Shown: positions 1 to 8,727, counted from the first letter of the stretch. The stretch: DNA of 64,000 nt from Vibrio zhugei (GCF_003716875.1 NZ_CP033077.1:1043931-1107930); one strand, 5' to 3'. The notes: generated from the sequence alone by a model not told the origin. A program made the numbers and translations.

Positions 1-444
1 AACAAACGGTCAGATACTACCGATTAACTCGCTTGCTTGATGACCTGACCGCAGGACGTCTGGATGGCAGCTATCAAAAACAACTTCAATCGTTGGCTAA
101 GAAAGGCTTACTGATCCTCGACGACTGGGGGATGGAAAAACTGACTCAGGAACACGCGGGCCACTTATTAGAAGTGCTTGAAGATCGTTACCAAAACAGC
201 AGCACAATCGTCATCAGCCAATTACCTGTAAAAGAGTGGTACAACATGATCGGCAACGCCACCGTCGCAGATGCTCTCATGGATCGGCTGGTACACAATA
301 GTCATCGAATAGAACTGGGAGGTGAATCAATGAGAAAACTGGCGCAATCCGATCACTTAGAGTAAAAATAGGAAGAGAGAAAAATGACAGGATCAGGTGA
401 TCGGAATAAACCGAAACAAGCGATCGCAATCACCGAAATACGCA
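1..444 (+). mobile_element. IS21-family element, 3' end (window-truncated)
   Basis: The right-hand part of an IS21-type element. It holds the C-terminal part of istB and a terminal region with repeated GATCG-type motifs. The element ends at 444: the reverse complement of the last bases reads TGCGTATTTCGG, which matches the left end TGCATATTTCGG of the second IS21 copy at 61982. The copy inserted into orfB of an IS3-type element, whose sequence resumes at 445. The left part lies outside the window. Confidence 0.85.
3..365 (+). CDS. istB: IstB-like ATPase, C-terminal part (partial)
   Basis: C-terminal part of the IS21 helper ATPase, which assists the IstA transposase in target selection. The frame is open from the window edge; the first visible methionine (33) is internal. 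The segment LLILDDWG is the Walker B motif, and the later IVISQLPVKEWY and ALMDRLVHNSHRIEL stretches are typical IstB sensor and C-terminal sequence. The Walker A part is upstream of the window. The N-terminal half of a second copy starts at 63755 at the other window edge, so the two partial genes are two different copies of the same element type. Confidence 0.88.
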   Translation, partial: QTVRYYRLTRLLDDLTAGRLDGSYQKQLQSLAKKGLLILDDWGMEKLTQEHAGHLLEVLEDRYQNSSTIVISQLPVKEWYNMIGNATVADALMDRLVHNSHRIELGGESMRKLAQSDHLE

Positions 445-1063
445 ATTTCATTGGAGCGCCATTATCTGAATGCAAAACCAGAGACTGATTGAAGCATTGC
501 TCTCGCATCAAGGTTCGTTGCAGTAACTGAGCGGCCAACTCTCCGCACTCTCGGTCATAGACGTCATACCCAACGATTTTTCGGCTATAAATATCTTCGA
601 TCATGTACAGATAATAATGCTGACCACGAACCCCAGACGGCATGTACGTAATATCCCAAGTGAAAACCTGATTCGGCCCTGTAGCGGTGTAACTTGTTGG
701 TCTCGATGACTTTTTTCGACTACGTTGGCGACCTCGACGGTTAAGTTGACCTTCTGCTTTCAAAACCCGATAAAAACTCGATTCCGATGCGATATATTCA
801 CCTTTATCCAGTAAGGTTGGGACGATTTGACTCGGTGGTAGACTCGCGTATTCAGGCGCGTTACTGACTTCAACGATCAACTGTCTTTCTTGCTTTGAGA
901 GCTTGTTTACTGGCTCTGGTCGTGTCGCTATCGGCCGTTGATCTTCCTGTATTTCACCGCTCTGATACCAGCGACGGTAAGTCCGTAAATCGATCTCAGC
1001 TTCATGACAGGCACTCTCTAATCGACAGCCGTTTTGGCGAGCCTCATGGATGAGTGCAACCAA
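445..1063 (-). pseudogene. IS3-type transposase OrfB, truncated 3'
   Basis: N-terminal half of the DDE transposase OrfB, identical to the intact 336-residue copy at 56153-57163 except Trp instead of Cys at one position. Integrase-core sequence TGPNQVFTWDITYMPSG and the second acidic region VLHSDNGAPMK are present. The reading frame then runs into IS21 terminal sequence (stop at 353-355), so the last catalytic Glu and C-terminus are lost. It cannot be an active transposase. Confidence 0.82.
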
Positions 1064-1086
1064 GCTTTGCCTTTCATCGGTTGAGG

Positions 1087-1587
1087 TTAATCGTCCTCGG
1101 GCTCTTCCCCGTAAAAGGCTCTGAGCTTTTTTCTCAGCACCAGAAGCGCGGTGGTTTCTGCCAGCGCTTTTTCTTTGTAACGGAGTTCTTTCTTCAACTC
1201 TTTTATTTCATGTTTGTCCGCTTTTGCCTGTTTCTTGGCTTCCGCTTCTCGTTCTTTTTGAGTCATGAAGCCGTGCATACATTCGCTGCGCCACTCTTTG
1301 AGCTGCTCAGGATAAAGCCCCTTTTCACGACAATACTGACTTAGCTCATGCTCTGTCATGGAAAAGGTTTCAGCAACCACAGCTAACTTAGTTTGCGCTG
1401 ACCACTGATCGGAGGAAGTATTACTATCTGGCACAACGGCTCCTGACTGTCTTAATGCGTTACGCCAATTATACAGGGTTGCTTCACTGATGCCTTCTTC
1501 TTTTGCGACTTCCGCCACTGAGCGAGAGTATGGAGGTAATAGTTTTTTCAATATAGCGTCTTTTCTTTCCTGCGGATAACGAGACAT
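1087..1587 (-). CDS. IS3-type transposase OrfA
   Basis: 166-residue OrfA, identical to that at 57187-57687. It has an N-terminal helix-turn-helix (SVAEVAKEEGISEATLYNWR), then a second HTH-like stretch, and a Lys/Glu-rich coiled coil near the end (KKQAKADKHEIKELKKEL). A canonical slippery heptamer A AAA AAG lies at 1126-1132 on the minus strand; a -1 slip there leads without a stop into OrfB. The truncated OrfB makes any fusion product defective in this copy. Confidence 0.8.
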   Translation of the reverse strand: MSRYPQERKDAILKKLLPPYSRSVAEVAKEEGISEATLYNWRNALRQSGAVVPDSNTSSDQWSAQTKLAVVAETFSMTEHELSQYCREKGLYPEQLKEWRSECMHGFMTQKEREAEAKKQAKADKHEIKELKKELRYKEKALAETTALLVLRKKLRAFYGEEPEDD

Positions 1588-1653
1588 GATTTACTCTGTT
1601 ACCGCCCCTAACTGGTTAAATTTTAACAGTGACAACTATCCTGCCAGAGGGGG

Positions 1654-2501
1654 TTATCTTCCAGATTACACACCAATAATTTTCACAAGACGTTCAAAAA
1701 TAAATGGAAAAATCAAAGCTAGTGAGTGGGTTGAGTCTAGAAGGAAAGAGCTTTTATCGATAAGGTTAGATGATAAAGATAATGATAGACTATACGAGTA
1801 TATTAATGACCACACTATATTAAAATATTATCCAGAAATAACATCTGGTGCATATTCAACCGCGCTGGATATGATTTTCGGAGACGAGTGCTTTCACAAC
1901 TCTTTTCAAATAGTTCAAAATATAGTCGATGGTATGTATTATCTTCTTTATAGCAATCAGAAAGAAAGACTAATTAAAACCATTTGTAATGTGCTTGATA
2001 ATATGGTGACGCACACCAACTTTGATCAATTGCTAAAAAGAAAATTATGTCGACAGTCATTTTGATTGTCACTTATCTAAATGACTCAGAGCTATCTTAC
2101 AAATTCATTCTAGCACTTTCAACCTCACCGATTAGACGTGAAGCATATCTTGAATATAACTTAAATTCTATACACAAAAAGAAACTGCAAGTTCCTACAG
2201 AAACATACCCAGTAGAATTGGACTTTATAGATAACCCTAACCTAGACTTCCAACTAGAATATAAGGATTTTATTGAATTTCTTAAAGAACTTTATAGTGA
2301 AACATATACTTTAAATTTTGATGATGAAATACTAGATAACTTACTAAATGATGTAATTGATAATCAAGAGAAGAACTACAAACTTTTAATAATGATGCAT
2401 TAAAATACTTCAGTAAGCAAGATTTCTTATCATTGTCATATCATATTGACAAAATATTAAGCTCTGCTCAAAAATATGAGCTTGGCGATTCATCTAATTA
2501 A
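1654..2501 (+). pseudogene. AT-rich unknown gene, 5' cut by IS and frameshifted
   Basis: Open reading continues from the IS3-type junction (GYLPDYTPIIFTRRSKINGK...) to about 2045, then in another frame from about 2047 to 2385 (LSYKFILALSTSPIRREAYL...LDNLLNDVIDNQEKNY), and in a third frame to the stop at 2499-2501 (NNDALKYFSKQDFLSLSYH...). The three pieces have the same AT-rich, Lys/Asn/Ile-rich composition and probably derive from one gene with two frameshifts and a lost 5' end. No domain is recognised. The composition differs strongly from the backbone, which suggests horizontal origin (island or integron cassette). Confidence 0.5.
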
Positions 2502-2515
2502 TTGAAAGTTGTGGG

Positions 2516-2812
2516 TTGATATTAAGAGATTATTGTAGGATTCAATTTGCACATAGGCAAAGAATAAATGCAAGATATATAAAATACAATGACTATGTTT
2601 CTGTTATATCTATTGATTATATAGATCATAACTTACTTTATGGAAAAATCCTCAAGCATGAGCGCATATCAAATCATTTGAACCTAACTAGGTTTACAGA
2701 TGGTATGTTAGAGTTTGCTCTAAAAACAGAAGACAAAAATTTCGAAACGGATATTAATAACTTCAAGGCTCGTATAGGTAAAGAAAAACCACCTTTGCCA
2801 GAGATTATTTAG
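2516..2812 (+). CDS. hypothetical protein, AT-rich
   Basis: A 98-codon frame from TTG 2516 (frame open back to 2498) to 2812. The product has an N-terminal region rich in Tyr/Ile (YNDYVSVISIDYIDHNLLYG) and a charged C-terminus. No known motif is seen. There is no clear ribosome binding site, so it may be the tail of a larger decayed gene, possibly the one upstream. An IS30-type element begins 20 bp downstream. Confidence 0.35.
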   Translation: MILRDYCRIQFAHRQRINARYIKYNDYVSVISIDYIDHNLLYGKILKHERISNHLNLTRFTDGMLEFALKTEDKNFETDINNFKARIGKEKPPLPEII

Positions 2813-2832
2813 CTTATTCATATCGGGTAATA

Positions 2833-3919
2833 CCCGATTTCAGATAATAAGTGCGACATTCATGGAAATATGTAGAAGAGGAAGCCAACTGCTGAAGTGG
2901 TACGCTCTTCTCGCCAAAGAAACAAGCAGTACTACCATGAATTATCAAACAGTTGACCGAAGGCAGAAGATACCAGATTTCTGCTCTTTTGGAACGGGGA
3001 ATTTCGGTTCCTGAAATAGCTAAAACAGTTCAGTGCCACCGCTCGACGGTATACCGTGAGCTTAACGCGGTCGGAAGGGAGAGCATTATTGCCCTAACGA
3101 AGCCAGATGTCGTCTACCAAAAAGCGCAAAACAGCACGTAAATACCGAATACCAAAGGAACGTGTCGATTTTATCCGCCTTCTTTTAGAAACAGATTGGA
3201 GTCCAGAGCAGATTTCTAATGTATTAACGAAAATTGGTGCATCTGTCAGTCATGAGTGGATCTATCGCTTTGTTGCTCAAGATAAACGCTTGGGCGGTAA
3301 GTTATATCGTCACTTGAGACAAGGTCATAAGCGGTATCGCCGAGGTAAACAAGAGAAAGCTCCAGCGATAAAAAATGCCGTTTCGATTGATGATAGACCA
3401 AGCATCGTTGACAGTAAGGAGCGGTTTGGTGACTGGGAAATCGACACTGTGCTAGGTAAGCATGGTACAGGTGCAATGGTGACTATTTTAGAGCGTAAGA
3501 CTCGATTTTACGTGGTACAGAAAGTGCCATCTAAGTCAGCGGATGATGTCACCAAAGCGACAATAGAGCTACTGAAGCCCTATAAGAAACATGTCCATAC
3601 CATTACGGCAGATAACGGGCGAGAGTTTGCAGGTCATGAAACCATCGCAAAAGAATTAAAGGCTGATGTGTACTTTGCTCATCCGTACAGTTCTTGGGAG
3701 CGTGGGCTAATGAGAATGCGAACGGTCTTTTAAGGCAATATGTGAAGAAAGGAACCGAATCTAACGACAGTGACGGACATCGATATAGAGTTCGCTTTAT
3801 CGCGGATAAATTACCGTCCGAGAAAGTGGTTTAGGCTTCAAGCAGGCAGCCATTATATTGAGGAGATGGCTTTAGCTTCTTGATATTGGAGAGTGTCGCA
3901 CTTCGCAGTTGAATTCGGG
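2833..3919 (+). mobile_element. IS30-family element copy A (decayed)
   Basis: Bounded by terminal inverted repeats: left CCCGATTTCAGATAATAAG..., right (reverse complement) CCCGAATTCAACTGCG..., both continuing to GTGCGACATTC. It encodes a single IS30-type transposase broken by several frameshifts. The left end overlaps a palindrome (ATCGGGTAATACCCGAT). A second, 5'-truncated IS30 copy begins about 10 bp after the right end. Confidence 0.8.
2937..3883 (+). pseudogene. IS30-family transposase, frameshifted
   Basis: The N-terminal HTH reads RRYQISALLERGISVPEIAKTVQCHRSTVYREL, and the DDE core reads FGDWEIDTVLGKHGTGAMVTI and ITADNGREFAGHE, so family assignment is secure. At least four indels break the frame: just after the ATG at 2937, near 3075-3105, at 3708 (GTGGGCTAATGAG against GTGGAGCCAATGAG in copy B) and near 3758 (GAATCTAACG against GATCTAACG). 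The longest piece is 3107-3733. The gene is not functional as written. Confidence 0.85.
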
Positions 3920-3927
3920 GATTTCCT

Positions 3928-4187
3928 GTGTACTATACGAAAGTCGGTGCCGCTGTGAGTCATGAGTGGATCTACCGATATGTCGCTCAGGATAAACGCT
4001 TAGGTGGCAAGTTATATCGCCACTTGAGACAAGAACACAAGCGGTATCGTCGCGGTAAGAAAGAGAAAGCGCCAGCGATCAAGAATGCTATTTCTATCGA
4101 TGATAGGCCAAGCATCGTTGACAGTAAGGAGCGATTGGGTGATTGGGAAATCGACACCGTATTAGGCAAACATGGCACTGGTGCTAT
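3928..4187 (+). pseudogene. IS30-family transposase copy B, 5' piece
   Basis: A second IS30 transposase that lacks its first third (it begins at the equivalent of VLTKIGA in copy A, here YYTKVGAAVSHEWIYR). It is interrupted after KHGTGAM by the IS66 element at 4188. The 8-bp target duplication GGTGCTAT lies at 4180-4187 and again at 6581-6588. The coding sequence resumes at 6589. Confidence 0.85.
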
Positions 4188-4216
4188 GTAAGCGCCCCAT
4201 GAACACACGGGGCGTT

Positions 4217-5770
4217 TTAGTGTGAGAAGTTCCACGGAAGAAGTGAGTCAATGTCGGGCTCTGCTTTCGCCAGCTCTTTCATGCATTTGACCATGTAATC
4301 GTACAGAATGAGTCCATTGGCTTTAGCCGTCTCGATGATGCTATAGAGTAATGCGCTAGCATCGGCGCCTCTTGATGTGTTGGCGAAGAGCCAGTTCTTT
4401 CGGCCAATGACCATCGATTTTATCGCACGCTCTGCTCGATTGTTGTCGATGGATACGTGCCCATCATCCACATAACGCACCAACTTTGGCCATTGACCCA
4501 AGGTGTATTTAATCGCTTTACCCGGTGGGCTGGATTCGAACACCTTTTGTGTCGTGAGCCATTGATACAGGTCGTCCAATATCGGTTTGGCGTGTGATTG
4601 TCTCTCTGACCAACGCTCTTCGGCTGACGACGGTTTTAAGCGAGCTTCAAGCGCATAGAGTTTTTGGATTTTTGCTAGCGCGATATCCACTTTCCCAGTC
4701 TTGCCTTTTCCCTGAAGCTTTTTTGCTTCCATGAACTTACGGCGAGCATGAGCGAAGCAACCAACGTTTGTCACTTGAGTGAGACCATCGTACGCCACAT
4801 AACCATCGGTTTGCAGGTAACCCGAGTAATCGCCCAAGAAGTCCATTGGGCACGCTCTCGCGCGACTGTTTTGATAGTCGTACAAGACGATGTTTTTCAT
4901 CTCCGGTAAACAAGCTTGCGGAGAGTCAGCGCCTGAGCAGTAAAGCCACATGTAACTGCGCTTCTCTTCTTGCAGAACATTCAATGGGGTTTCATCAGCA
5001 TGCACCACCACTTGCTCAAGTAAGTGCGTTTTTAAGGCTTGGTACAAGGGTTGGAACTTCTCGCTCACTTGGATAACCCAGCGAGCCATAGTGGTTCTTG
5101 ATAAGTCGATGCCCGATTGCGTGAACAAGGTTTCTTGTCGATACAGCGGCAAGGCGTACTGGTATTTACCTAAGATGATATTGGCCAGCAAGCTTTCTGT
5201 GGCGAAGCTTTTCGGGATAATGCTCTCGGGTGCTGGCTGTTGGTGAACGGGGTTAGTCTCACTGTGTTGCTCACAATGACGGCACGCGTATTTAGGACGA
5301 ACGTAGTCGATAACTTTGAGAACGGCAGGCGTGAACTCCAGTTTCTCGCTACGGTCTTCCCCGATTTGATGCAGAGAATGTTGACAGCAAGGACACTGTT
5401 TATCGTGCTCGTCCAGGTCAAGAACCACGGTTTCGCGAGGTAAGTCTTTCGGTAATGGCTGGCGTTTACCACGGCACTTTGTTGTGGTCGTCGTGGTCAC
5501 CACGTCTTCGTCGACGTTCTCCGCTTCGCATTCCACTTCATTAAAGAAGTCGCCCTGAGCTTCGTTATACGGTTTTAACGCTTCAGAGCGCTTGGCGAAC
5601 TGACGGTCAAGTGCCAGTTTGAACTGCTCAATCAAGGATTGGCGCTCTTGTTGCCATTGTGATTCTTTTTGCTGCCAAGCTTCTTGCTCAGACATCAACG
5701 CCTTCACCATCGCTTGAAGTTCCGCGATGTTTTGGCTGTCTGGATTGATGTCGGGGGTCGTCTTTTTCAT
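4217..5770 (-). CDS. tnpC: IS66 transposase TnpC
   Basis: 517-residue IS66 transposase, full length for the family. An N-terminal coiled-coil (LQAMVKALMSEQEAWQQKESQW) is followed by a basic linker and a zinc-finger-like region CPCC...CRHC. The DDE core includes VVHADETPLNVL, a central QTDGYVAYDGL and the C-terminal DNNRAERAIKSMVIGRKNWLF with the catalytic Glu. It is the last gene of the tnpABC set, 59 bp after tnpB. Confidence 0.93.
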   Translation of the reverse strand: MKKTTPDINPDSQNIAELQAMVKALMSEQEAWQQKESQWQQERQSLIEQFKLALDRQFAKRSEALKPYNEAQGDFFNEVECEAENVDEDVVTTTTTTKCRGKRQPLPKDLPRETVVLDLDEHDKQCPCCQHSLHQIGEDRSEKLEFTPAVLKVIDYVRPKYACRHCEQHSETNPVHQQPAPESIIPKSFATESLLANIILGKYQYALPLYRQETLFTQSGIDLSRTTMARWVIQVSEKFQPLYQALKTHLLEQVVVHADETPLNVLQEEKRSYMWLYCSGADSPQACLPEMKNIVLYDYQNSRARACPMDFLGDYSGYLQTDGYVAYDGLTQVTNVGCFAHARRKFMEAKKLQGKGKTGKVDIALAKIQKLYALEARLKPSSAEERWSERQSHAKPILDDLYQWLTTQKVFESSPPGKAIKYTLGQWPKLVRYVDDGHVSIDNNRAERAIKSMVIGRKNWLFANTSRGADASALLYSIIETAKANGLILYDYMVKCMKELAKAEPDIDSLLPWNFSH

Positions 5771-5829
5771 GGTCGTTATTGTACTGAATACCGATAAAAA
5801 AGGCTTGGTTTATCTGACTTTTATTGCCA

Positions 5830-6183
5830 TTAACCCATTGTAAAACTGTCGATTTTTACCGATTTATGGCCGATTATTGTGAAGTCAGAAAGCAGTCTGT
5901 CGAGGTCAAATTGCGTTAAGGTCAACACCGTATTTTTCTCTTGCGTGGGCCACTTAAACTTGGCTTTTTCGAGGCGTTTATACCAGAGCGCATAACCCGT
6001 TTGGTCCCAATACAACGCTTTGATTTTATCGCGTTGTTTATTGGTGAAGAGGAACAATGCCCCTGAGCCTAGCTCAAGGTCGGTGTCGGATTCAATCAAC
6101 AGCGCCAGACCATTGATAGATTTTCTGAAATCGACAAACTCGCGGTATAAATACACCACTGGCGCGGTCATCATGCGCTTCAT
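5830..6183 (-). CDS. tnpB: IS66 accessory protein TnpB
   Basis: 117 residues with the classic IS66 TnpB sequence: VYLYREFVDFRKSINGLALLIE near the start and GALFLFTNKQRDKIKALYWDQTGYALWYKRLE in the middle. Its start overlaps the tnpA stop by 4 nt (ATGA), which suggests translational coupling. The protein is required for IS66 transposition in studied elements, but its biochemical role is not clear. Confidence 0.92.
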   Translation of the reverse strand: MKRMMTAPVVYLYREFVDFRKSINGLALLIESDTDLELGSGALFLFTNKQRDKIKALYWDQTGYALWYKRLEKAKFKWPTQEKNTVLTLTQFDLDRLLSDFTIIGHKSVKIDSFTMG

Positions 6184-6500
6184 GACAAGGCTCCAATCAA
6201 CTCAGCAAGATAGTGTGGTGGCGTGCCTTGAGGAATACTCAATTCGATGTTATTTACTATCAAAGTCATGTTGGCTACCGACGTCTGGGTCACCTTGCGA
6301 CAGGTGGTTTTTTCAATAATTTCGGCCTTAACGAAGCCGCTCTGAGTTGGAGATGGGTTAACACTCAACTGCTGCCGCTTAGCGTAAAACGTCGATACGC
6401 TAATGTCGTGTTTTTGGCAAAAATCTTGTTGTGTAAGCGAACTGGCTTGGCATTGCTCAATCAGAGAAAGCCATTCTTGATCGGTGCGTCGTTTATTCAT
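6180..6500 (-). CDS. tnpA: IS66 accessory protein TnpA
   Basis: A 106-residue protein starting at ATG 6498-6500, with an N-terminal helix-turn-helix segment (SSLTQQDFCQKHDISVSTFYAKRQQL). I chose this start because an AGGAGATG ribosome binding site precedes it. The longer frame to 6533 would run into the IS terminus. A near-identical copy, cut by IS21, is at 61703. Confidence 0.88.
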   Translation of the reverse strand: MNKRRTDQEWLSLIEQCQASSLTQQDFCQKHDISVSTFYAKRQQLSVNPSPTQSGFVKAEIIEKTTCRKVTQTSVANMTLIVNNIELSIPQGTPPHYLAELIGALS

Positions 6501-6588
6501 GCCACATCTCCTTTGGATTGGAGATGTGATCATAGAGTGGGCAATGCGTGATTAGAATGTGGGGTTTGTGGTGCGCTTACGGTGCTAT

Positions 6589-6994
6589 GGTGACTATTTT
6601 AGAGCGTAAAACACGATTTTACGTGGTCAAGAAAGTGCCATCGAAGTCAGCAGATGATGTCACTCAAGCCACCATAGAGCTACTCATGCCTTATAAGGAA
6701 CATGTCCATACTATCACGGCAGATAATGGGAGAGAGTTTGCAGGCCATGAAACCATCGCAAAGGCGTTGGAGGCTGATGTGTACTTTGCCCATCCTTATA
6801 GCTCTTGGGAGCGTGGAGCCAATGAGAATGCGAACGGGCTTTTAAGGCAATATGTGAAGAAAGGAACCGATCTAACGACAGTGACGGACATCGATATAGA
6901 GTTCGCTTTATCGCGGATAAATTATCGACCGAAAAAGTGTTTAGACTTCAAGCAATCAGCCATTGTATTTGAGAAAATGGTTTTAGTTGCTTGA
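6589..6994 (+). pseudogene. IS30-family transposase copy B, 3' piece
   Basis: Continuation of the IS30 transposase split by IS66. It starts with VTILERKTRFYVVKKVPSKSADDV and keeps the remaining DDE motifs (ITADNGREFAGHE, WERGANENANGLLRQY). It lacks the frameshifts of copy A, so copy B was the better-preserved gene until IS66 entered. The IS30 right end is at 7030, inside a GNAT gene. Confidence 0.85.
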
Positions 6995-7030
6995 GATTGG
7001 AGAATGTCGCACTTCGCAGTTGAATTCGGG

Positions 7031-7294
7031 CATCTAGATGATTTATATGTTGAACCAGAGTGTCAAGGAAAGGGAATTGGCAAAAAAACACTCATTTATC
7101 TAGCTCAAATAGCAAAAGAAAAAGATTGCGCCCGCTTTGAGTGGTGGGCGCTTAAAACAAATGATTCTGCAATTAAGTTTTATTTGAATATCGGAGCACA
7201 AAAACTGGATGAAATTTCAGTATTCCGGTTAAATCAATCTCAAATTGAAAATTTAGCAAAAGATAACAAACCAATGCACGGGACAAGCGCGTGA
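7031..7294 (+). pseudogene. GNAT acetyltransferase, 5' end removed by IS30
   Basis: From the IS30 end the frame reads GHLDDLYVEPECQGKGIGKKTLIYLAQIAKEKDCARFEWWALKTNDSAIKFYLNIGA. This is the acetyl-CoA binding motif A (QGKGIG) and the C-terminal half of a GNAT N-acetyltransferase. The N-terminal half is missing. The last codons overlap an attC-like junction, the usual layout of integron cassette genes. Confidence 0.75.
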
Positions 7295-7309
7295 TAAGAG
7301 CGTTATGTG
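7263..7309 (+). repeat. attC-like integron recombination site (short)
   Basis: Begins ATAACAAACCAATGCACGGG and ends AGAGCGTTATGTG. Both ends have the form of Vibrio attC sites (TAACAAA... and ...GCGTTATGTG). It sits between the truncated GNAT gene and the next small gene. It is shorter than a full attC, so it may be a deleted or fused site. Identified by resemblance only. Confidence 0.5.
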
Positions 7310-7327
7310 CTTGGAGGTAAAATAAGT

Positions 7328-7840
7328 ATGGATGTCATAATCTTAAATGGTGCAAGCAGTTCTGGAAAAAGCTCGATTGCTAAAGAACTTCAATCGATTT
7401 TGCCTAGAAACTACTTACACATTGGCATCGATACATTCATCTCTATGATGCCAGAAAAGTCGAATTCACTAGATTGCGGTGATGGGAAATCTGACGGTTT
7501 TTACTTCCAACAAGAATTACTAGAAGGGAAAGTTGTCCAAAGAATCCAAAGTGGTTCATATGGTAGAAAAGTAAATCTGGCTTATCACTCCACAGTTAAG
7601 CACCTAGCAGATTTAGGTCTTGGTGTCATAGTCGATGATGTTATGGATGGCTCTAGTGAACAAAAGCTATGGAACCTCGCCTTAGGCTCAACAAGCACGC
7701 TGTTTGTCGGTGTTCATTGCTGTTTAGACGTATTAGTTGAACGCGAGAGGTTACGAAGTGATCGTGTTCAAGGCTCTGCTGTAGAACAAGCTTTGCGCGT
7801 CCATCAAGGCGTTGTTTATGACCTTGAACTCTCTACATAG
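7328..7840 (+). CDS. chloramphenicol phosphotransferase-like protein
   Basis: 170-residue P-loop protein from ATG 7328, preceded by GGAGG at 7313-7317; the upstream GTG at 7307 lies inside the attC-like site. The N-terminal IILNGASSSGKSSIAKEL is the Walker A of the CPT family, followed by HIGIDTFISMMP and GVIVDDVMDGSS. CPT proteins phosphorylate chloramphenicol or act on other small molecules; the substrate here cannot be deduced. It lies between attC-like sequences and is probably a gene cassette. Confidence 0.72.
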   Translation: MDVIILNGASSSGKSSIAKELQSILPRNYLHIGIDTFISMMPEKSNSLDCGDGKSDGFYFQQELLEGKVVQRIQSGSYGRKVNLAYHSTVKHLADLGLGVIVDDVMDGSSEQKLWNLALGSTSTLFVGVHCCLDVLVERERLRSDRVQGSAVEQALRVHQGVVYDLELST

Positions 7841-7878
7841 AACGATACAGTGAAGGAGTGTGCGCAACACATAGCAAC

Positions 7879-8090
7879 GCACATAACAAGATAATTGGAC
7901 TCCCGCTCTAATCACAGATTAACCTTTGAGTGAGTCAAACTGTTGGAGGAAAGCAATGAAAACGTCAATGATTGGCGTTGATTTAGCCACTAAAGCTATC
8001 CAAGTGTGTCATGCGTTAGTTTTAGTGGGTAAGGGACTATGTAGAAGTCTTATTATTGCATGCCTCACCTTAATAAAGCGTTATAAAATA
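7879..8090 (+). repeat. attC-like site interrupted by IS110 remnant
   Basis: The left part GCACATAACAAGATAATTGGACTC (7879-7902) looks like the first half of a Vibrio attC. The right part AAGCGTTATAAAATATAAT (8076-8094) looks like the last core. Between them lies the start of an IS110-type transposase, as if an element entered the site and later decayed. This is a proposal from motif form and position. Confidence 0.35.
7956..8014 (+). mobile_element. IS110-family transposase N-terminal remnant
   Basis: An AGGAAAG ribosome binding site and ATG at 7956 start a frame reading MKTSMIGVDLATKAIQVCHA, the typical N-terminus of IS110 transposases with the first catalytic Asp (GVDLA). Similarity stops after about 20 codons; the remainder of the frame is unrelated. 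Only a stub of the element survives. Confidence 0.6.
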
Positions 8091-8121
8091 TAATCATCCA
8101 TCGCATGGAAAGGAATTGATA

Positions 8122-8601
8122 ATGATTGTACTTAGGGAAATGCGAACAGAAGAATACCCAGGTTACTGTCAGTACTTTATCGACGACTACAGTCGGGAAA
8201 TCGCTGAAAATTATGGACACTCGATAAATGTGGCGAATGAGCTGGCTAAAAAAGAGCTGTATCGTTGCTTTCCTAATGGTTTACAGGGAAATGAGCATTC
8301 ATTGCTATGTATCGATGCAGAGGTTGATGGGCAGACAAAGCGAGTCGGTTATTTGTGGCATTCCATTGACGTTGTAGACAAGTCGAGCTTTATATATGAT
8401 TTCTTTGTATCCAATGAATACCGTGGTTTGGGGTATGGAACTCAAGCTATCGCTGATTTGGAAAAAAAACTACAAGACGTGGGTGTGAATCAAATAAAAC
8501 TAAGAGTCGCGTATCAAAATAAGCGTGCACTCAAGCTATATCAGGAAGTCGGGTTTGTGATTACTGCCTTCAATATGTCCAAAAATATTGGTATGTCGTA
8601 G
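8122..8601 (+). CDS. GNAT N-acetyltransferase
   Basis: 159-residue GNAT-family acetyltransferase. ATG 8122 is preferred over TTG 8116 because GGAAAGGA lies 8 nt before it. Motif A reads FFVSNEYRGLGYGTQAIADLEKKL (acetyl-CoA pyrophosphate loop RGLGYG), and motif B reads VAYQNKRALKLYQEVGF. The substrate is unknown. It is a likely integron cassette: attC-like sequence lies on both sides and the stop is close to the second site. Confidence 0.8.
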   Translation: MIVLREMRTEEYPGYCQYFIDDYSREIAENYGHSINVANELAKKELYRCFPNGLQGNEHSLLCIDAEVDGQTKRVGYLWHSIDVVDKSSFIYDFFVSNEYRGLGYGTQAIADLEKKLQDVGVNQIKLRVAYQNKRALKLYQEVGFVITAFNMSKNIGMS

Positions 8602-8619
8602 TGACAACAGTGCAAGTGA

Positions 8620-8710
8620 CTTAAATTGGACAAAAATCGCTGGCGTTTGTTCGCGTCTTAATAATCTTAGTTTAAACCACTTGAGCGCCGCTCAGTAGAG
8701 CGTTATATGG
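8620..8710 (+). repeat. attC-like integron recombination site
   Basis: Starts CTTAAATTGGACAAAAATCG with CTGGCGTTTG nearby and ends GAGCGCCGCTCAGTAGAGCG followed by TTATATGG. The length and end motifs fit a Vibrio attC between two GNAT genes in the same orientation. A folding check of the bottom strand was not possible here. Confidence 0.5.
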
Positions 8711-8727
8711 TTGTGAGGGACATTGAC

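Larger units (their letters stand above)
445..1653 (-). mobile_element. IS3-type element (ISa), truncated by IS21
   Basis: A 1,209-bp remnant of the IS3-type element found complete at 56114-57753. Read side by side (offset exactly 56,100) the two copies differ at one base only, 968 (C here, G at 57068). The IS21 insertion removed the distal 431 bp, including the end of orfB. The intact terminus is GGGGG at 1653, followed by host sequence TTATC. The near-identity means recent transposition or duplication. Confidence 0.85.
4188..6580 (-). mobile_element. IS66-family element, complete
   Basis: A 2,393-bp element with ends GTAAGCGCCCCATGAACACA (left) and GTAAGCGCACCACAAACCCC (reverse complement of right). 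It is flanked by a perfect 8-bp duplication GGTGCTAT (4180-4187 and 6581-6588), the duplication size expected for IS66. It carries tnpA, tnpB and tnpC on the minus strand in the usual order. It inserted into an IS30-type transposase gene. The ends and all three frames are intact, so it could be mobile. Confidence 0.95.

Noticed and set aside
353..1063. 236-residue OrfB as an intact gene
   Set aside because: The last about 30 residues come from IS21 terminal sequence; the catalytic C-terminal part is missing.
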